Shown: positions 27,891 to 37,912 of the stretch, piece after piece
How the letters are laid out: each line of letters begins with the position of its first letter
How positions within the stretch are numbered: the stretch's first letter is position 1
Assembly: GCF_009389585.1 (NCBI RefSeq)
Contig: NZ_VIYG01000003.1
Coordinates: 341,144 to 405,143 of the forward strand
Direction of reading: 5' to 3'
DNA length: 64,000 nucleotides
From: Oceanobacillus sp. CFH 90083
Lineage (GTDB): Bacteria > Bacillota > Bacilli > Bacillales > Amphibacillaceae
Made by a program: the position numbers and the translations under genes
The notes under the pieces: model-generated
Seen by the model: the letters and a program-made list of their open reading frames with translations, nothing else
Database searches by the model: none
What the model was told of the DNA's origin: nothing

Positions 27891-30311
27891 ATGGCTTTAG
27901 ATAAAGAAATGTTTAAAAAAGAGTTAAGACAGAGGTTGAGAGAGAACTATGCACGGGAACTGGAAGACGCAAGTGAACAAGAGATTTTCTATACACTTGG
28001 CGCGTTAGTGAAGGCACGTTACTCGGATGCCTGGAGAGATACATGGAAGTATTATGTGGATAAAAATAAAAAACAGGTTTTTTATTTTTCCATCGAATTT
28101 TTACCGGGCAGAATGTTGAAAAGTAACCTGTTGAATCTTGGTATGCTGGATACAGCCAGAGAGGCTTTAGCAGATTTAGACATTGAACTGGACCGTCTGG
28201 CGGAAGTAGAAAAGGATATGGCATTAGGAAATGGAGGGCTCGGGAGATTAGCATCCTGTTTTATGGATTCGATCGCTTCCTGTGGACTTCCTGGTAACGG
28301 AAACGGTATCCGCTACGATTATGGGCTTTTTAAGCAGCGCTTCGTGGACGGGTATCAAGTAGAGCTTCCTGATGAATGGTTACAGGGTGGTAATATTTGG
28401 GAAATACGCAGAGAAAGTAAAGCAGTCGATGTTCGTGTTGGCGGGCATGTCTATTTGGCTGAAAACAGTGAGGGTAAGCTAAAGCCCGTGTACGAGAATG
28501 AACGGGTGCTTAGAGCGGTTCCTTACGATACAGGTATGGTGGGCTATGAAAATAATGTTGTCAACACATTACGTCTATGGTCTGTAGAAATTCCTGATTC
28601 GGAAGAGGATAAATACCAAAGCATCCAGGGAAGAAGAGAGCTGGAGGATTTAACGGCTGTTCTTTATCCGGATGACTCCAATGAACAAGGACGTTTAATC
28701 CGTTTAACACAAGAATATTTCTTTGTATCAGCAGGAATTCAAAGTATTATCCGTCACTACAAAAATCGGATTCAGCAGCCAATTTCCAAGCTCAGTGAAT
28801 ATATTTCTATTCATATAAACGACACGCACCCTGCCCTGTGTGTGCCTGAGATGATGCGTATTTTAATTGATGAAGAAGAACTATCCTGGGAGCAGGCCTG
28901 GGATGTTACCGTAAAAGTTATGAGTTATACAAATCATACGATTATGGCTGAGGCATTGGAGAAATGGTCGATTGACTTGATGCAGCGTACATTGCCGCGT
29001 ATGTATCAAATTATGGAAGAGATTGATGCACGTTATGTACAGACTATGCGGGAATTACATCCGTATGATTTAGTAGAACGCACGCGGATTATTCGCAATG
29101 GACAGGTTCATATGGCACATTTATCTATTATCGGCAGTCATAGCACAAACGGTGTGGCAAAGCTGCATTCCGATTTATTGAAATTTGTTGTCCTGCATGA
29201 TTTCTATATTATTTATCCGGATCGTTTTAATAATAAGACAAATGGGATTGCACAGCGCAGATGGTCGCAAATTGTGAATGAACCAATGTCAAAGGTATTG
29301 GATGAAGCGATTGGAAAGACATGGAGGCAGGACCCGGGTGATTTGAAATTACTGATGAATTATCAATCGGATCAGGCTGTTCTGGAAAAGTTGGCAGAAG
29401 CGAAGAAGAAAAACAAACAAGCTTTAGCTGATTATATTTTGGAAGCAACAGGTATTGAAGTTTCTGCGTCTGCTATCTTTGATGTACAAATAAAACGACT
29501 GCATGCTTATAAGCGTCAGCTATTAAATCTATTGCATATTATCAAGCTGTATCAAGATTTAAAAGAAAATCCTGATATGGAAATGCAAAAGCGTGTATTT
29601 ATCTTTGGAGCAAAGGCAGCACCAAGCTATCATTATGCTAAGGTAATTATTAAATGTATAAATGAAGTGGCTAACCTGGTTAATAATGACCCAGATATTA
29701 AGGACCGGATTAAAATTGTATTCTTACCAAATTACAATGTCAGCTTAGCGGAGAAAATTATCCCTGCGGCAGATGTCAGTGAGCAAATTTCGCTTGCATC
29801 CAAGGAAGCTTCCGGTACAAGTAATATGAAGCTGATGCTAAATGGCGCGATTACCCTGGCTACGTTAGATGGAGCCAATGTAGAAATCAGAGATGCTGTC
29901 GGCGATGATAATATTTATATCTTCGGACTCACAGAGAAAGAGGTATATGAATATTATGAGAACCAGGAGTATTCTGCGCATAAGCTCTATGATGAAAATG
30001 CAGTTATCCGCCGTGTGTTGAATGCGTTTATTGATGGCACCATTCCAAATATTGTTTATGAAGGCCGGGAGATTTTTGATTCTCTCATTAAGTATAATGA
30101 CGAATATTTCTTACTGCGTGATTTTGATTCCTACGTAAAAGCGCAGAAGGAAATTGACAAAGCATATGGAGATCAGGCTTTCTGGCAAAAAATGAGCTTA
30201 ATCAATATTGCTAATGCCGGCAGATTCTCTTCTGATGAAACGGTCCGTCGTTATGCGGAGGATATTTGGAAAATCGAGCCGAAAGATTCATTTGTTACTG
30301 AGAAAGGATAG
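27891..30311 (+). CDS. glgP: Glycogen phosphorylase, GT35
   Basis: An 806-residue PLP enzyme releasing glucose-1-phosphate from glycogen. Family blocks: FYFSIEFLPGRMLKSNLLNL (~65), EKDMALGNGGLGRLASCFMD (~105), GNGIRYDYGLFKQ, HINDTHPAL (~301), and the PLP-lysine segment SLASKEASGTSNMKLMLNGA (~632-651), followed by ITLATLDGANVEI. GAGAAGGAG lies upstream of the ATG. It is separated from glgA by 510 bp and continues into the GH13 gene 4 bp downstream, so degradation may be transcribed separately from synthesis. Confidence 0.95.
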   Translation: MALDKEMFKKELRQRLRENYARELEDASEQEIFYTLGALVKARYSDAWRDTWKYYVDKNKKQVFYFSIEFLPGRMLKSNLLNLGMLDTAREALADLDIELDRLAEVEKDMALGNGGLGRLASCFMDSIASCGLPGNGNGIRYDYGLFKQRFVDGYQVELPDEWLQGGNIWEIRRESKAVDVRVGGHVYLAENSEGKLKPVYENERVLRAVPYDTGMVGYENNVVNTLRLWSVEIPDSEEDKYQSIQGRRELEDLTAVLYPDDSNEQGRLIRLTQEYFFVSAGIQSIIRHYKNRIQQPISKLSEYISIHINDTHPALCVPEMMRILIDEEELSWEQAWDVTVKVMSYTNHTIMAEALEKWSIDLMQRTLPRMYQIMEEIDARYVQTMRELHPYDLVERTRIIRNGQVHMAHLSIIGSHSTNGVAKLHSDLLKFVVLHDFYIIYPDRFNNKTNGIAQRRWSQIVNEPMSKVLDEAIGKTWRQDPGDLKLLMNYQSDQAVLEKLAEAKKKNKQALADYILEATGIEVSASAIFDVQIKRLHAYKRQLLNLLHIIKLYQDLKENPDMEMQKRVFIFGAKAAPSYHYAKVIIKCINEVANLVNNDPDIKDRIKIVFLPNYNVSLAEKIIPAADVSEQISLASKEASGTSNMKLMLNGAITLATLDGANVEIRDAVGDDNIYIFGLTEKEVYEYYENQEYSAHKLYDENAVIRRVLNAFIDGTIPNIVYEGREIFDSLIKYNDEYFLLRDFDSYVKAQKEIDKAYGDQAFWQKMSLINIANAGRFSSDETVRRYAEDIWKIEPKDSFVTEKG

Positions 30312-30315
30312 TATT

Positions 30316-32139
30316 ATGCCGTATGTTTATTATAATTCATGGAAAAGCGATTATAAAAAACCATTTGGAGCTGTACAGCCTGAAGAAAAGGTTACATTTC
30401 AAATCGATTTCCATGAGCGTCAAGTCATAGAAGTACAATTTATTATTCGAAAAGAAAATGGGGTGCATGAGGAAAAGGTTTATTCAATGCGTGATATAGG
30501 AGAGAAGCGTTTCTCCTGTATCTATACGCCTCATGAAGGAAAGGGTCTCTATTTTTACTATTTTGTTTTGAAGTGGCAAGATGATCATGGCAAGGAGCAT
30601 ACTGCATATTGGGGCGGATCACCTGTAAAAGGAGAGGGACAGCTCTATCAGGAGCAGCATGAAATCATTCCTTATCAGCTAACCTGCTTTGCAAAGGAAG
30701 AAAAGACACCGGATTGGTATCGGGAGGCCGTCTTTTATCAGATCTTCCCTGATCGTTTTTATAATGGCAATGCAGATGGGAAGGTAAATGCGCCGAAGCG
30801 GAACAGTTTTATTTATGGTGATACACGTGATACACCTCTGTATGTGCGCGGATCTAAAGGAGAAATTCTGCGCTGGGATTTTTATGGCGGGAATTTAGAA
30901 GGAATCAGAAAGAAGATACCTTATTTGAAGGATTTAGGTATTAATGCGATTTATTTGAATCCGATTTTTCAAGCGGCAAGTAATCATCGTTATGATACAG
31001 CGGATTATATGAAGATTGATCCCGTGCTTGGTGATGAAGTATTATTCCAGGAAATCATGGAAGATCTTCATGCAGAAGGAATCCATGTTATTTTAGATGG
31101 TGTATTCAGCCATGTCGGAAGAAACAGCATCTATTTTAATTACGATGGAACCTATGGAGAAGATCAGGGAGCATATCAGAATCCAGACAGTCCGTATTAC
31201 CCCTGGTTCACGTTCAGTGAATATCCTGATAAATATGCCTCCTGGTGGGGAATTGATGACCTGCCGGAAGTGGATAAGTCAAACGAGGCATTTCAAGATT
31301 ATATCTATCAGGGAGACGGCAGCGTCATTGATAGATGGAGTGATGTGGATGGCTGGCGTTTGGATGTTGCAGATGAGCTGCCGGATGAATTTATTTCAGG
31401 CATCCGCCAGAAGCTCGACCAATATCCGGAGAAGGTGCTTATTGGTGAGGTCTGGGAGGATGCTTCTAATAAAATTGCCTATGAAAAGCGCCGGCAGTAT
31501 ATTTTAGGGGATCATTTGCATGGTGTGATGAACTATCCATTCCGGAATACTGTCTTAGATTTACTGCAATTGGAAAAGTCTCCAAAGGAGCTTGCGCGCA
31601 GACTGACACAGCTTCAGGAAAATTATCCAAAGGATATCCTTTTCAATAATTTGAATAATATCGGTACACATGATACGAAACGAATTTATACGCTGGTTGG
31701 AGAAGATAAGGAAAGGCTGAAGCTGGCATTAAGCTTTTTGCTGATTGCTCCGGGAGTTCCGTGTATTTATTATGGCGATGAAGCTGGTGTGACAGGAGAG
31801 CAGGATCCTGATAACCGTAAATTCTTCCCGTGGGAGAATATCGATCAGGATATTTTCAAGCATTGCCAGCAATGGATTGCGGAAAGAAAGCAGAATAGCA
31901 CATTAAAATATGGAGATTTTGTGCTTTTTTATACGGATGATGTATTAGGAATGCTTCGTTTTACAGATAAAGAATATACCATCTATATGATCAATCCGCA
32001 TGATGTAGAAAAAACGTGTCATTTTACAGAGCTGCATTTTTTACGTGAGATACCGTTAACGGAGAAGGTATTGAAGGATATTTTTAATAACTTGCTGATA
32101 GATGGGAAAAGTGATTTTTTTGTAACAGGGAAGATATAG
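30316..32139 (+). CDS. Glycoside hydrolase family 13 (neopullulanase/cyclomaltodextrinase-like)
   Basis: A 607-residue alpha-glucosidase-type enzyme without signal peptide. An N-terminal beta domain (1-130) of the CBM34/neopullulanase kind precedes the barrel: YREAVFYQIFPDRFYNG (~137), INAIYLNPIFQAASNHRYDT (~212), VILDGVFSHVG, nucleophile in GWRLDVADELPDEF (~349), acid/base in VLIGEVWEDA (~373) and NIGTHDTKR (~449). It likely trims maltodextrins or debranches limit dextrins left by GlgP in the cytosol. The start at 30316 has GAAAGGAT upstream. Confidence 0.85.
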   Translation: MPYVYYNSWKSDYKKPFGAVQPEEKVTFQIDFHERQVIEVQFIIRKENGVHEEKVYSMRDIGEKRFSCIYTPHEGKGLYFYYFVLKWQDDHGKEHTAYWGGSPVKGEGQLYQEQHEIIPYQLTCFAKEEKTPDWYREAVFYQIFPDRFYNGNADGKVNAPKRNSFIYGDTRDTPLYVRGSKGEILRWDFYGGNLEGIRKKIPYLKDLGINAIYLNPIFQAASNHRYDTADYMKIDPVLGDEVLFQEIMEDLHAEGIHVILDGVFSHVGRNSIYFNYDGTYGEDQGAYQNPDSPYYPWFTFSEYPDKYASWWGIDDLPEVDKSNEAFQDYIYQGDGSVIDRWSDVDGWRLDVADELPDEFISGIRQKLDQYPEKVLIGEVWEDASNKIAYEKRRQYILGDHLHGVMNYPFRNTVLDLLQLEKSPKELARRLTQLQENYPKDILFNNLNNIGTHDTKRIYTLVGEDKERLKLALSFLLIAPGVPCIYYGDEAGVTGEQDPDNRKFFPWENIDQDIFKHCQQWIAERKQNSTLKYGDFVLFYTDDVLGMLRFTDKEYTIYMINPHDVEKTCHFTELHFLREIPLTEKVLKDIFNNLLIDGKSDFFVTGKI

Positions 32140-32154
32140 ATAAGCTATTAAAAA

Positions 32155-32190
32155 AGCAGGCTGCATAGATATGTGTCTATGCAGCCTGCT
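32155..32190. terminator. Bidirectional terminator of the glg cluster
   Basis: AGCAGGCTGCATAGA (32155-32169), six-base loop, TCTATGCAGCCTGCT (32176-32190), a perfect 15-bp stem. Flanking A and T tracts serve both converging genes. Confidence 0.9.
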
Positions 32191-32197
32191 TTGCTAT

Positions 32198-32662
32198 TTA
32201 CCCTTCTATTTTTTCAAATCCCTGTTCTTCCATGGATTCCATAGCATCTTCCAGGTTTAAATTTCCTTCTTCATTCTCCAGAAGCTCATGAAGCCCCGGC
32301 AGCTCTGAAAGGTCGACGGTTGTAAAATCAATGTTGATTGTTTCAATAAAATGATCATCCTGAAAATCGATGTTATATTCCAGACCATCAATCCCCTGTA
32401 AAGGTTCAGCAGTAGGAGTAATCAGAGCTTCTGCCTCTTCTTTGGATTCAATCCCTGTGATACTGTCATAAGAGGTGATACTCCTGCTTGACTGCTCAAT
32501 GATTTCCTCATCCTCGGCAACAAAGGTTACCTCAATGGAATTTTCGCCGTCTTCTAATTGATATGTTACCGTTTCTTGATTGGATCCGCATGCAGCTAAA
32601 GTAATAATTGAAATCAGTAAGAGGGTAAAAACAGTTACAATTAAGCTTTTTTTGTTTGCCAT
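32198..32662 (-). CDS. DUF1307 (YehR-like) lipoprotein
   Basis: A 154-residue lipoprotein with signal and lipobox ITLAAC. The mature part is acidic with a YehR-like pattern: ETVTYQLEDGENSIEVTFVA, ITGIESKEEAEALI and a C-terminal LEDAMESMEEQGFEKIEG. The function of DUF1307 lipoproteins is unknown. Its neighbour at 32812-33285 is a diverged paralog with the same ESKEEAE block and tail, so the pair arose by tandem duplication; each has its own terminator. Confidence 0.75.
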   Translation of the reverse strand: MANKKSLIVTVFTLLLISIITLAACGSNQETVTYQLEDGENSIEVTFVAEDEEIIEQSSRSITSYDSITGIESKEEAEALITPTAEPLQGIDGLEYNIDFQDDHFIETINIDFTTVDLSELPGLHELLENEEGNLNLEDAMESMEEQGFEKIEG

Positions 32663-32765
32663 TTTCGTTACTCCTATTCTTTTATCATTATGGTAATCGT
32701 ATCGGATTGCAGCAGAGAAGTCAAAAGGGGATTCTATGAATCACGTAGAAAGAAAATGAACATAA

Positions 32766-32800
32766 AAAACCGTATCTTCATATAGACAGAATACGGTTTT
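32766..32800 (-). terminator. Terminator after the upstream DUF1307 gene
   Basis: AAAACCGTAT (32766-32775) pairs with ATACGGTTTT (32791-32800); a T run follows on the minus strand. Confidence 0.8.
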
Positions 32801-32811
32801 CATTATTAAGC

Positions 32812-33285
32812 TTAGTCTTCTACTACTTTAAGGCCTGCCTCTTCCAGGTCGCTGACAGCGTCTTCCAAGCTTAAATCCTCATCTTCAAACGTATCTTCAG
32901 AGAAATTAAAGCCGAGTGAGCTAAGTTCTTCTGGGCTGGCTACGGTGAAATCGATATTTATTGATATAATTATTTCTTCTTCCTCATAACTAATTTCAAC
33001 TTCAGCACCCTCTGATGCATTTACGTCTTCAAATTGTGCCTGAAGCATATCATCCATTAATTCTGCCTCTTCTTTGGATTCTAATCCTATCGCAGAATAT
33101 GAACCTGCTAGTTCAGCTGACATTTGTTCAACTTGATCATCTTTAGCTTCAAAGGTGATTTTTGTGTTCATTCCCATTTGTTCCCCTTCAAGGGTGACTG
33201 TTTCGCTGGAACCACATGCTGCCAATCCTAACATAGCAATCAATAAAAATAGTAATCCTGTCATTCTTAAATTTGTCTTTTTCAT
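32812..33285 (-). CDS. DUF1307 (YehR-like) lipoprotein, paralog
   Basis: A 157-residue lipoprotein with lipobox LGLAAC and an acidic mature chain containing ETVTLEGEQMGMNTKITFEA, IGLESKEEAELM and the tail LEDAVSDLEEAGLKVVED. It aligns along its length with the next gene downstream (32198-32662). Function unknown. Confidence 0.75.
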   Translation of the reverse strand: MKKTNLRMTGLLFLLIAMLGLAACGSSETVTLEGEQMGMNTKITFEAKDDQVEQMSAELAGSYSAIGLESKEEAELMDDMLQAQFEDVNASEGAEVEISYEEEEIIISINIDFTVASPEELSSLGFNFSEDTFEDEDLSLEDAVSDLEEAGLKVVED

Positions 33286-33648
33286 TTGCGTCTTTGCTCC
33301 TATCCATTTTTTTAATACAGTAGTTAGCGTACCGAATTAGATAGCTAAAGTCAAAGTAAAATTGAGAAAAAATAAATAATTGGACTATTATACCATGCTA
33401 AAAGAAGTTCTGTTTTTCTTTTTTTGGATATTTGATATGTGATTTGGGTTGTTTTAAAGCTTTAAATAAGTAAATCACGTTTTCAGGCTATTCCATGTAT
33501 CCTCAGTTGGAGAAGGGAAATCTCATGCATTTTATGAAGTTATTGTAAGTTATTTAAATAGAAGATGAAGTATTGGTATGAGTTCGGTAAATTTGCTTTT
33601 TTCTCGAAACAGATGTGCTTTAATGTACTTGAATGAAGGGGGAGAAGA
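33286..33648. other. Gene-free region upstream of the ugp operon
   Basis: A+T-rich, no open frame of note. It must hold the promoters of the DUF1307 pair (minus) and ugpC (plus), but I see no well-spaced -35/-10 pair and no clear PhoP box or cre site. GAAGGGGGAG at the right end is the ugpC ribosome binding site. Confidence 0.4.
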
Positions 33649-34764
33649 ATGAGTTATATCGAGCTGAAAGATATCACAAAGTCGTATCATGCAGGGAATA
33701 ACATACTGGAGGAAATCGACTTAACCATCGAGAAAGGGGAATTCTTTGTATTAGTGGGTCCATCCGGATCTGGAAAAAGTACACTACTGCGGATGATTGC
33801 CGGGCTGGAAGAGGTTACAGGCGGCATTTTAAAAATGGATGAAAAGATAGTTAATCACCTGCAGCCGAAAGATAGAAACTTGTCGATGGTATTTCAAAAT
33901 TATGCACTGTACCCGCATTTATCGGTGGAACAAAATATTTTATTTGGTTTAAAGGCGAAAAAGATTTCCAAAACGGAGCAGCAGAAAAGGTTGAAAGAAA
34001 CAGCTGAGATGATGGGATTATCTGATCTGTTAGGCAGGAAACCACGTCAGCTTTCTGGAGGGCAGCGCCAGCGTGTTGCTTTGGCAAGGTCTGTTGTCAG
34101 TGAAGCACCGCTTTGTTTAATGGATGAACCTTTATCCAATTTAGATGCCAAGCTGCGTGCACAGATGCGTGTGGAAATTAGAAGGTTACAAAAGCAGCTG
34201 GGATTAACACTGATTTATGTGACGCATGATCAAGTGGAAGCGATGACCATGGGAGATCGGATTATGGTTTTAAATGATGGGAAGATTCAGCAGGTAGGTA
34301 AACCGATTACTTTATATAACGAACCGGCAAATCTGTTTGTAGCGTCTTTTATTGGTTCTCCTAAAATGAATATTGGGAGAGCGGAGATAAAGGAAGCACC
34401 GGGTTTGCTTGTAAACAATACATTGGCATTTTCAGCAGATGCCAGATTACAGGAAGCGTTGGAAGTACATAAAGACATTGTAGTCGGAATAAGACCGGAG
34501 CATATCCAGCCGGCAACGCATTATGAAGCAACCCATTCTTTGGAAGTGGTGAACGTCGAGCAGTTAGGAAATGAAACCTCTCTTGCTTTGGATGTTGGCG
34601 GGGAGCTATGGACAGCTAAATGGCCTGGGCAATGGGAGATTGAGACAGGTCATCTGCTGGAGGTGTATATATCACAGGAGCACTTGAGCTTCTTTGATGC
34701 GCAAACGGAAAAGCTAATTCGTCCAGCTTCCTTCAGCGGGCATGGGGAGGTTCAGGCTATATGA
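33649..34764 (+). CDS. ugpC: ABC transporter ATPase, UgpC/MsmX family
   Basis: A 371-residue ATPase of the carbohydrate-uptake-1 type: Walker A VGPSGSGKSTLLRMIAG (~37), Q-loop MVFQNYALYPH (~82), signature LSGGQRQRVALARS (~135), Walker B LCLMDEPLSNLDAKLR, H-loop YVTHDQVEAMTMGDRI. An OB-fold C-terminal domain (from ~240) has VVGIRPEHIQ. It energises the permeases encoded next. Such ATPases are often shared, so it may also serve the alpha-galactoside importer at 56-59 kb, which has none. It overlaps ugpA by 4 bp. Confidence 0.92.
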   Translation: MSYIELKDITKSYHAGNNILEEIDLTIEKGEFFVLVGPSGSGKSTLLRMIAGLEEVTGGILKMDEKIVNHLQPKDRNLSMVFQNYALYPHLSVEQNILFGLKAKKISKTEQQKRLKETAEMMGLSDLLGRKPRQLSGGQRQRVALARSVVSEAPLCLMDEPLSNLDAKLRAQMRVEIRRLQKQLGLTLIYVTHDQVEAMTMGDRIMVLNDGKIQQVGKPITLYNEPANLFVASFIGSPKMNIGRAEIKEAPGLLVNNTLAFSADARLQEALEVHKDIVVGIRPEHIQPATHYEATHSLEVVNVEQLGNETSLALDVGGELWTAKWPGQWEIETGHLLEVYISQEHLSFFDAQTEKLIRPASFSGHGEVQAI

Positions 34765-35699
34765 CGAATGTGACTGCTGCCATTGCACAGGAAGAGCAGA
34801 TTCTGTTTGAGCAGACGAAGCGAAAACAGCGTTACAGGCAATTTATCAAAGGTGTACTCTTTTTGCTGCCATCTATTGTACTCTTTTCAGTTTTTCTGTT
34901 TTATCCGTTACTCCGGACAATTTATCTGAGCTTCTTTCTGACAGATGCGAGCGGGGCGACGACGGTATTTGTTGGCTGGGATAATTTTGTGACACTATTT
35001 CAATCAACCATTTTTCAGCAGAGTGTCAAGTCTACCTTTCTATTTGTTCTCTATACGGTGCCATTGACGATTATTGTCAGTTTGTTTTTAGCTGTTATCG
35101 CGAACGAGAAGCTGAAAGGAATCGGCTTCTTCCGGACAATATTTTCCTCTACCATGGGAATTTCCGTAGCAGCGGCATCGGTGTTTTGGCTGTACTTATT
35201 TCATCCGACGATCGGTTTTTTAAATATCATCATGGAAGTCTTTGGGTTAGAAAAGATTGGCTGGTTGACAGATCCTTCCTGGGCATTAATTGCTGTGTCT
35301 GCAACAACAATATGGATGAATATTGGTTTTACTTTTTTGATATTATTGGGCGGGCTGCAATCAATTGATAAATACCTCTATGAAAGTGCAGATGTGGATG
35401 GGGCAGGGTACTTTTATAAATTAAGAAGAATTACGATCCCGATGCTGTCTCCTACTTTGTTTTTCGTTGTGACAGTAACGATTATTAATGCCTTTCAAAC
35501 ATTTGGTCAGGTCGATATTTTAACACAGGGCGGTCCGCAGAATGCAACCAATTTAATTGTTTATTCTATTTATCGGGAGGCTTTTACCAATTATCAATTT
35601 GGTTCGGCAAGTGCGCAGGCGATTATTTTGTTCATTATTATCCTGTTTATGACGATAATCCAATTTAAGCTGGGAGAAAGGAAGGTTCATTACCAATGA
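34761..35699 (+). CDS. ugpA: ABC transporter permease, UgpA type
   Basis: A 312-residue protein with six membrane helices after a 30-residue basic cytosolic N-terminus. The EAA loop ESADVDGAGYFYKLRRITIP (~211) contacts the ATPase. FQTFGQVDILTQGGPQNATN and the position between ugpC and ugpE match the MalF/UgpA family. Overlaps of 4 bp on both sides (ATGA) indicate coupled translation. Confidence 0.9.
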   Translation: MTNVTAAIAQEEQILFEQTKRKQRYRQFIKGVLFLLPSIVLFSVFLFYPLLRTIYLSFFLTDASGATTVFVGWDNFVTLFQSTIFQQSVKSTFLFVLYTVPLTIIVSLFLAVIANEKLKGIGFFRTIFSSTMGISVAAASVFWLYLFHPTIGFLNIIMEVFGLEKIGWLTDPSWALIAVSATTIWMNIGFTFLILLGGLQSIDKYLYESADVDGAGYFYKLRRITIPMLSPTLFFVVTVTIINAFQTFGQVDILTQGGPQNATNLIVYSIYREAFTNYQFGSASAQAIILFIIILFMTIIQFKLGERKVHYQ

Positions 35700-36511
35700 G
35701 GATTCCTATAGGGCGAAAAGTAATAACCTATCTTTTATTAATACTGGCAGCATTTCTTATTTTCACGCCAACACTGATGGCTGTGGTAATGAGCTTTATG
35801 ACAAATCAGGATATTATGACGGGAAGCTTGCCCTCTGCATTTTCACTCGATAATTATCGCCGGGCATTTGAGCAGTTTCCACTGTTGCATTATTTAATAA
35901 ATAGCTTTTTGATTTCGATTATTATCATGATTGGTCAGCTGGTTTTAGCCAGTTTAGCAGCTTATGCCTTTGTCTTTTTAGAATTTAAAGGTCGTGATTT
36001 CTTATTCTATCTTTTTATTGCGACCATGATGGTACCATTTGAAGCTTCGATTATTCCAAACTTCCATACGATTCGCGACCTTGGCTGGATTGATCAGTAT
36101 ACTGGACTGACGGTTCCATTTTTCGCGATGGCTTTTGGAACATTCCTGTTAAGGCAGAATTTCAAGCAGATTCCTAAAGAGCTGCGTGAAGCAAGCCAGA
36201 TTGCCGGTATGGGGGATGTGAAGTTTTATTTGACAGTAGTATTGCCAGTGGCAAAAACAAGCTTAATCACCTTAGGAGTTTATGGATTTTTAACTTCATG
36301 GAATATGTACCTGTGGCCGCTGCTGGCAACGACCAATGACAATGTCAGGACCGTACAAATCGGTTTGCGGCAATTACAATCACAAGAACAAATGAATGAT
36401 TGGGGCGTGATTATGGCAGGTGCTGTCATTGTTATTATTCCAACGCTGATTCTTTTATTTTTAGGTCAAAAAAAGCTCCAGCGCGGTTTAACAGAAGGAG
36501 CATTAAAATAG
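35696..36511 (+). CDS. ugpE: ABC transporter permease, UgpE type
   Basis: A 271-residue, six-helix MalG/UgpE-family permease. The EAA-like loop is REASQIAGMGDVKFYLTVVL (~163), where Ala-Ala-x-Ile-Asp is altered to Ala-Ser-x-Ile-Ala. The N-terminal block AVVMSFMTNQDIMTGSLPSA and the LTEGALK tail are typical. It pairs with UgpA. Confidence 0.9.
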   Translation: MRIPIGRKVITYLLLILAAFLIFTPTLMAVVMSFMTNQDIMTGSLPSAFSLDNYRRAFEQFPLLHYLINSFLISIIIMIGQLVLASLAAYAFVFLEFKGRDFLFYLFIATMMVPFEASIIPNFHTIRDLGWIDQYTGLTVPFFAMAFGTFLLRQNFKQIPKELREASQIAGMGDVKFYLTVVLPVAKTSLITLGVYGFLTSWNMYLWPLLATTNDNVRTVQIGLRQLQSQEQMNDWGVIMAGAVIVIIPTLILLFLGQKKLQRGLTEGALK

Positions 36512-36538
36512 ATGAATTTATAAAAGGAGTCGATTATT

Positions 36539-37876
36539 TTGAAGAGAATGCTGTTACTATTTGTAATGTTTAGTTTGGCTATTTTAATAGCTGCCTGCGG
36601 TTCCAGTGATGCTGAGGGATCTGGGGCAACAGAAACAGAAGATGGAAAGCAAATCGTTACCTTTTGGCATGCAATGGGAGGTGCCGCACAAGAAGCTTTA
36701 GATGAAATTGTAGCATCTTATAATGCATCTCAGGATGAGGTAGAGGTCCGTGCTGAATTTCAGGGGACATATGATGAAGCATTAACGAAGTTTCATAGTG
36801 TAGCAGGAACTGATAGTGCGCCGACGATGATTCAGGTATTTGAGATAGGTACGATGTCTATGGTGAACAGCGGTCATATTGAGCCGATTCAGAAATTTAT
36901 TGATGAGGATGGCTATGATATGGGGCATTTGGAAGAGAATATCGTCAACTATTATAAGATAGACGATCAATTCTATTCGATGCCATTTAATTCATCAACC
37001 CCAGTGATGTTCTATAATAAAGATGCTTTTGAAGCAGCTGGTCTGGATCCGGAGAATCCACCGCAAACATATGAAGAGGTAGAAGCAGCAAGTCAAGCGA
37101 TTGTTGAGTCAAATCCTGATATAAAAGGTTTTGCGCTGCAGGCATATGGATGGTTATTTGAACAATTACTGGCAAGCCAAGGAGCGTTACTATTGAATGA
37201 AGACAATGGACGTTCAGGAACAGCAACAGAAATCGGCTTCACAGAAGAACAAGGAAAATCGATTTTTGAATGGGTAGAGCGTATGAATGAAGCTGGAACT
37301 TTCGCAAATTATGGTACAAATGGCGATAATATGCTGGCTGGCTTTTTAGCGGAAGATGTTGCTATGTTTCTGCAATCCTCTGCCAATTCCCGTGATTTAA
37401 TTGATAACGCGCCATTTGAAGTAGGGGTAGCATTCTTACCGCATCCTGAAAATACGGATTGGGAAGGGGTTGTTATCGGCGGAGCAAGCCTGTGGATGAG
37501 TGCAGGCAAGGACGAAGCAGAGCAAAAAGCAGCCTGGGATTTTATGAAATATCTGCAATCGCCGGAAATTCAAGCACAGTGGCATACAGATACAGGTTAT
37601 TTTGCCATTAACCCGGCAGCTTATGAAGAAGATCTGGCTATAGAAATGCACGAGGAAAAACCGCAATTAAAGGTGACAGTGGAACAGCTGCAGGCGACTA
37701 CGCCATCTTATGCGACACAGGGAGCTGTGATGGATATGATTCCGGAAGAGAGAAAGATCATTGAAACAGCATTAGAAGCAGTTTTTAATGGCGGAGATGT
37801 AGATGAAGCCTATCGTACAGCAGTAGAACAATTAAATACTGCTATTGAAACAGCGAATAAAGCTCGTGGTGAGTAA
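36539..37876 (+). CDS. ugpB: ABC transporter substrate-binding lipoprotein, UgpB type
   Basis: A 445-residue extracytoplasmic lipoprotein (lipobox LIAAC) of SBP family 1. Blocks: TFWHAMGGAAQEALDEIVAS (~39), APTMIQVFEIGTMSMVNSG (~90), MPFNSSTPVMFYNKDAFEAA (~149) and VGVAFLPHPE. The WHAMGG start and FNSS-x-PV motif resemble glycerol-3-phosphate/glycerophosphodiester binders. Two GDPD genes downstream support that assignment. It begins with TTG at 36539 behind AAAGGAG. Confidence 0.88.
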   Translation: MKRMLLLFVMFSLAILIAACGSSDAEGSGATETEDGKQIVTFWHAMGGAAQEALDEIVASYNASQDEVEVRAEFQGTYDEALTKFHSVAGTDSAPTMIQVFEIGTMSMVNSGHIEPIQKFIDEDGYDMGHLEENIVNYYKIDDQFYSMPFNSSTPVMFYNKDAFEAAGLDPENPPQTYEEVEAASQAIVESNPDIKGFALQAYGWLFEQLLASQGALLLNEDNGRSGTATEIGFTEEQGKSIFEWVERMNEAGTFANYGTNGDNMLAGFLAEDVAMFLQSSANSRDLIDNAPFEVGVAFLPHPENTDWEGVVIGGASLWMSAGKDEAEQKAAWDFMKYLQSPEIQAQWHTDTGYFAINPAAYEEDLAIEMHEEKPQLKVTVEQLQATTPSYATQGAVMDMIPEERKIIETALEAVFNGGDVDEAYRTAVEQLNTAIETANKARGE

Positions 37877-37912
37877 TAAAGTGTAGAAAACAAGCGGAAG
37901 CAGCAGAAATGA

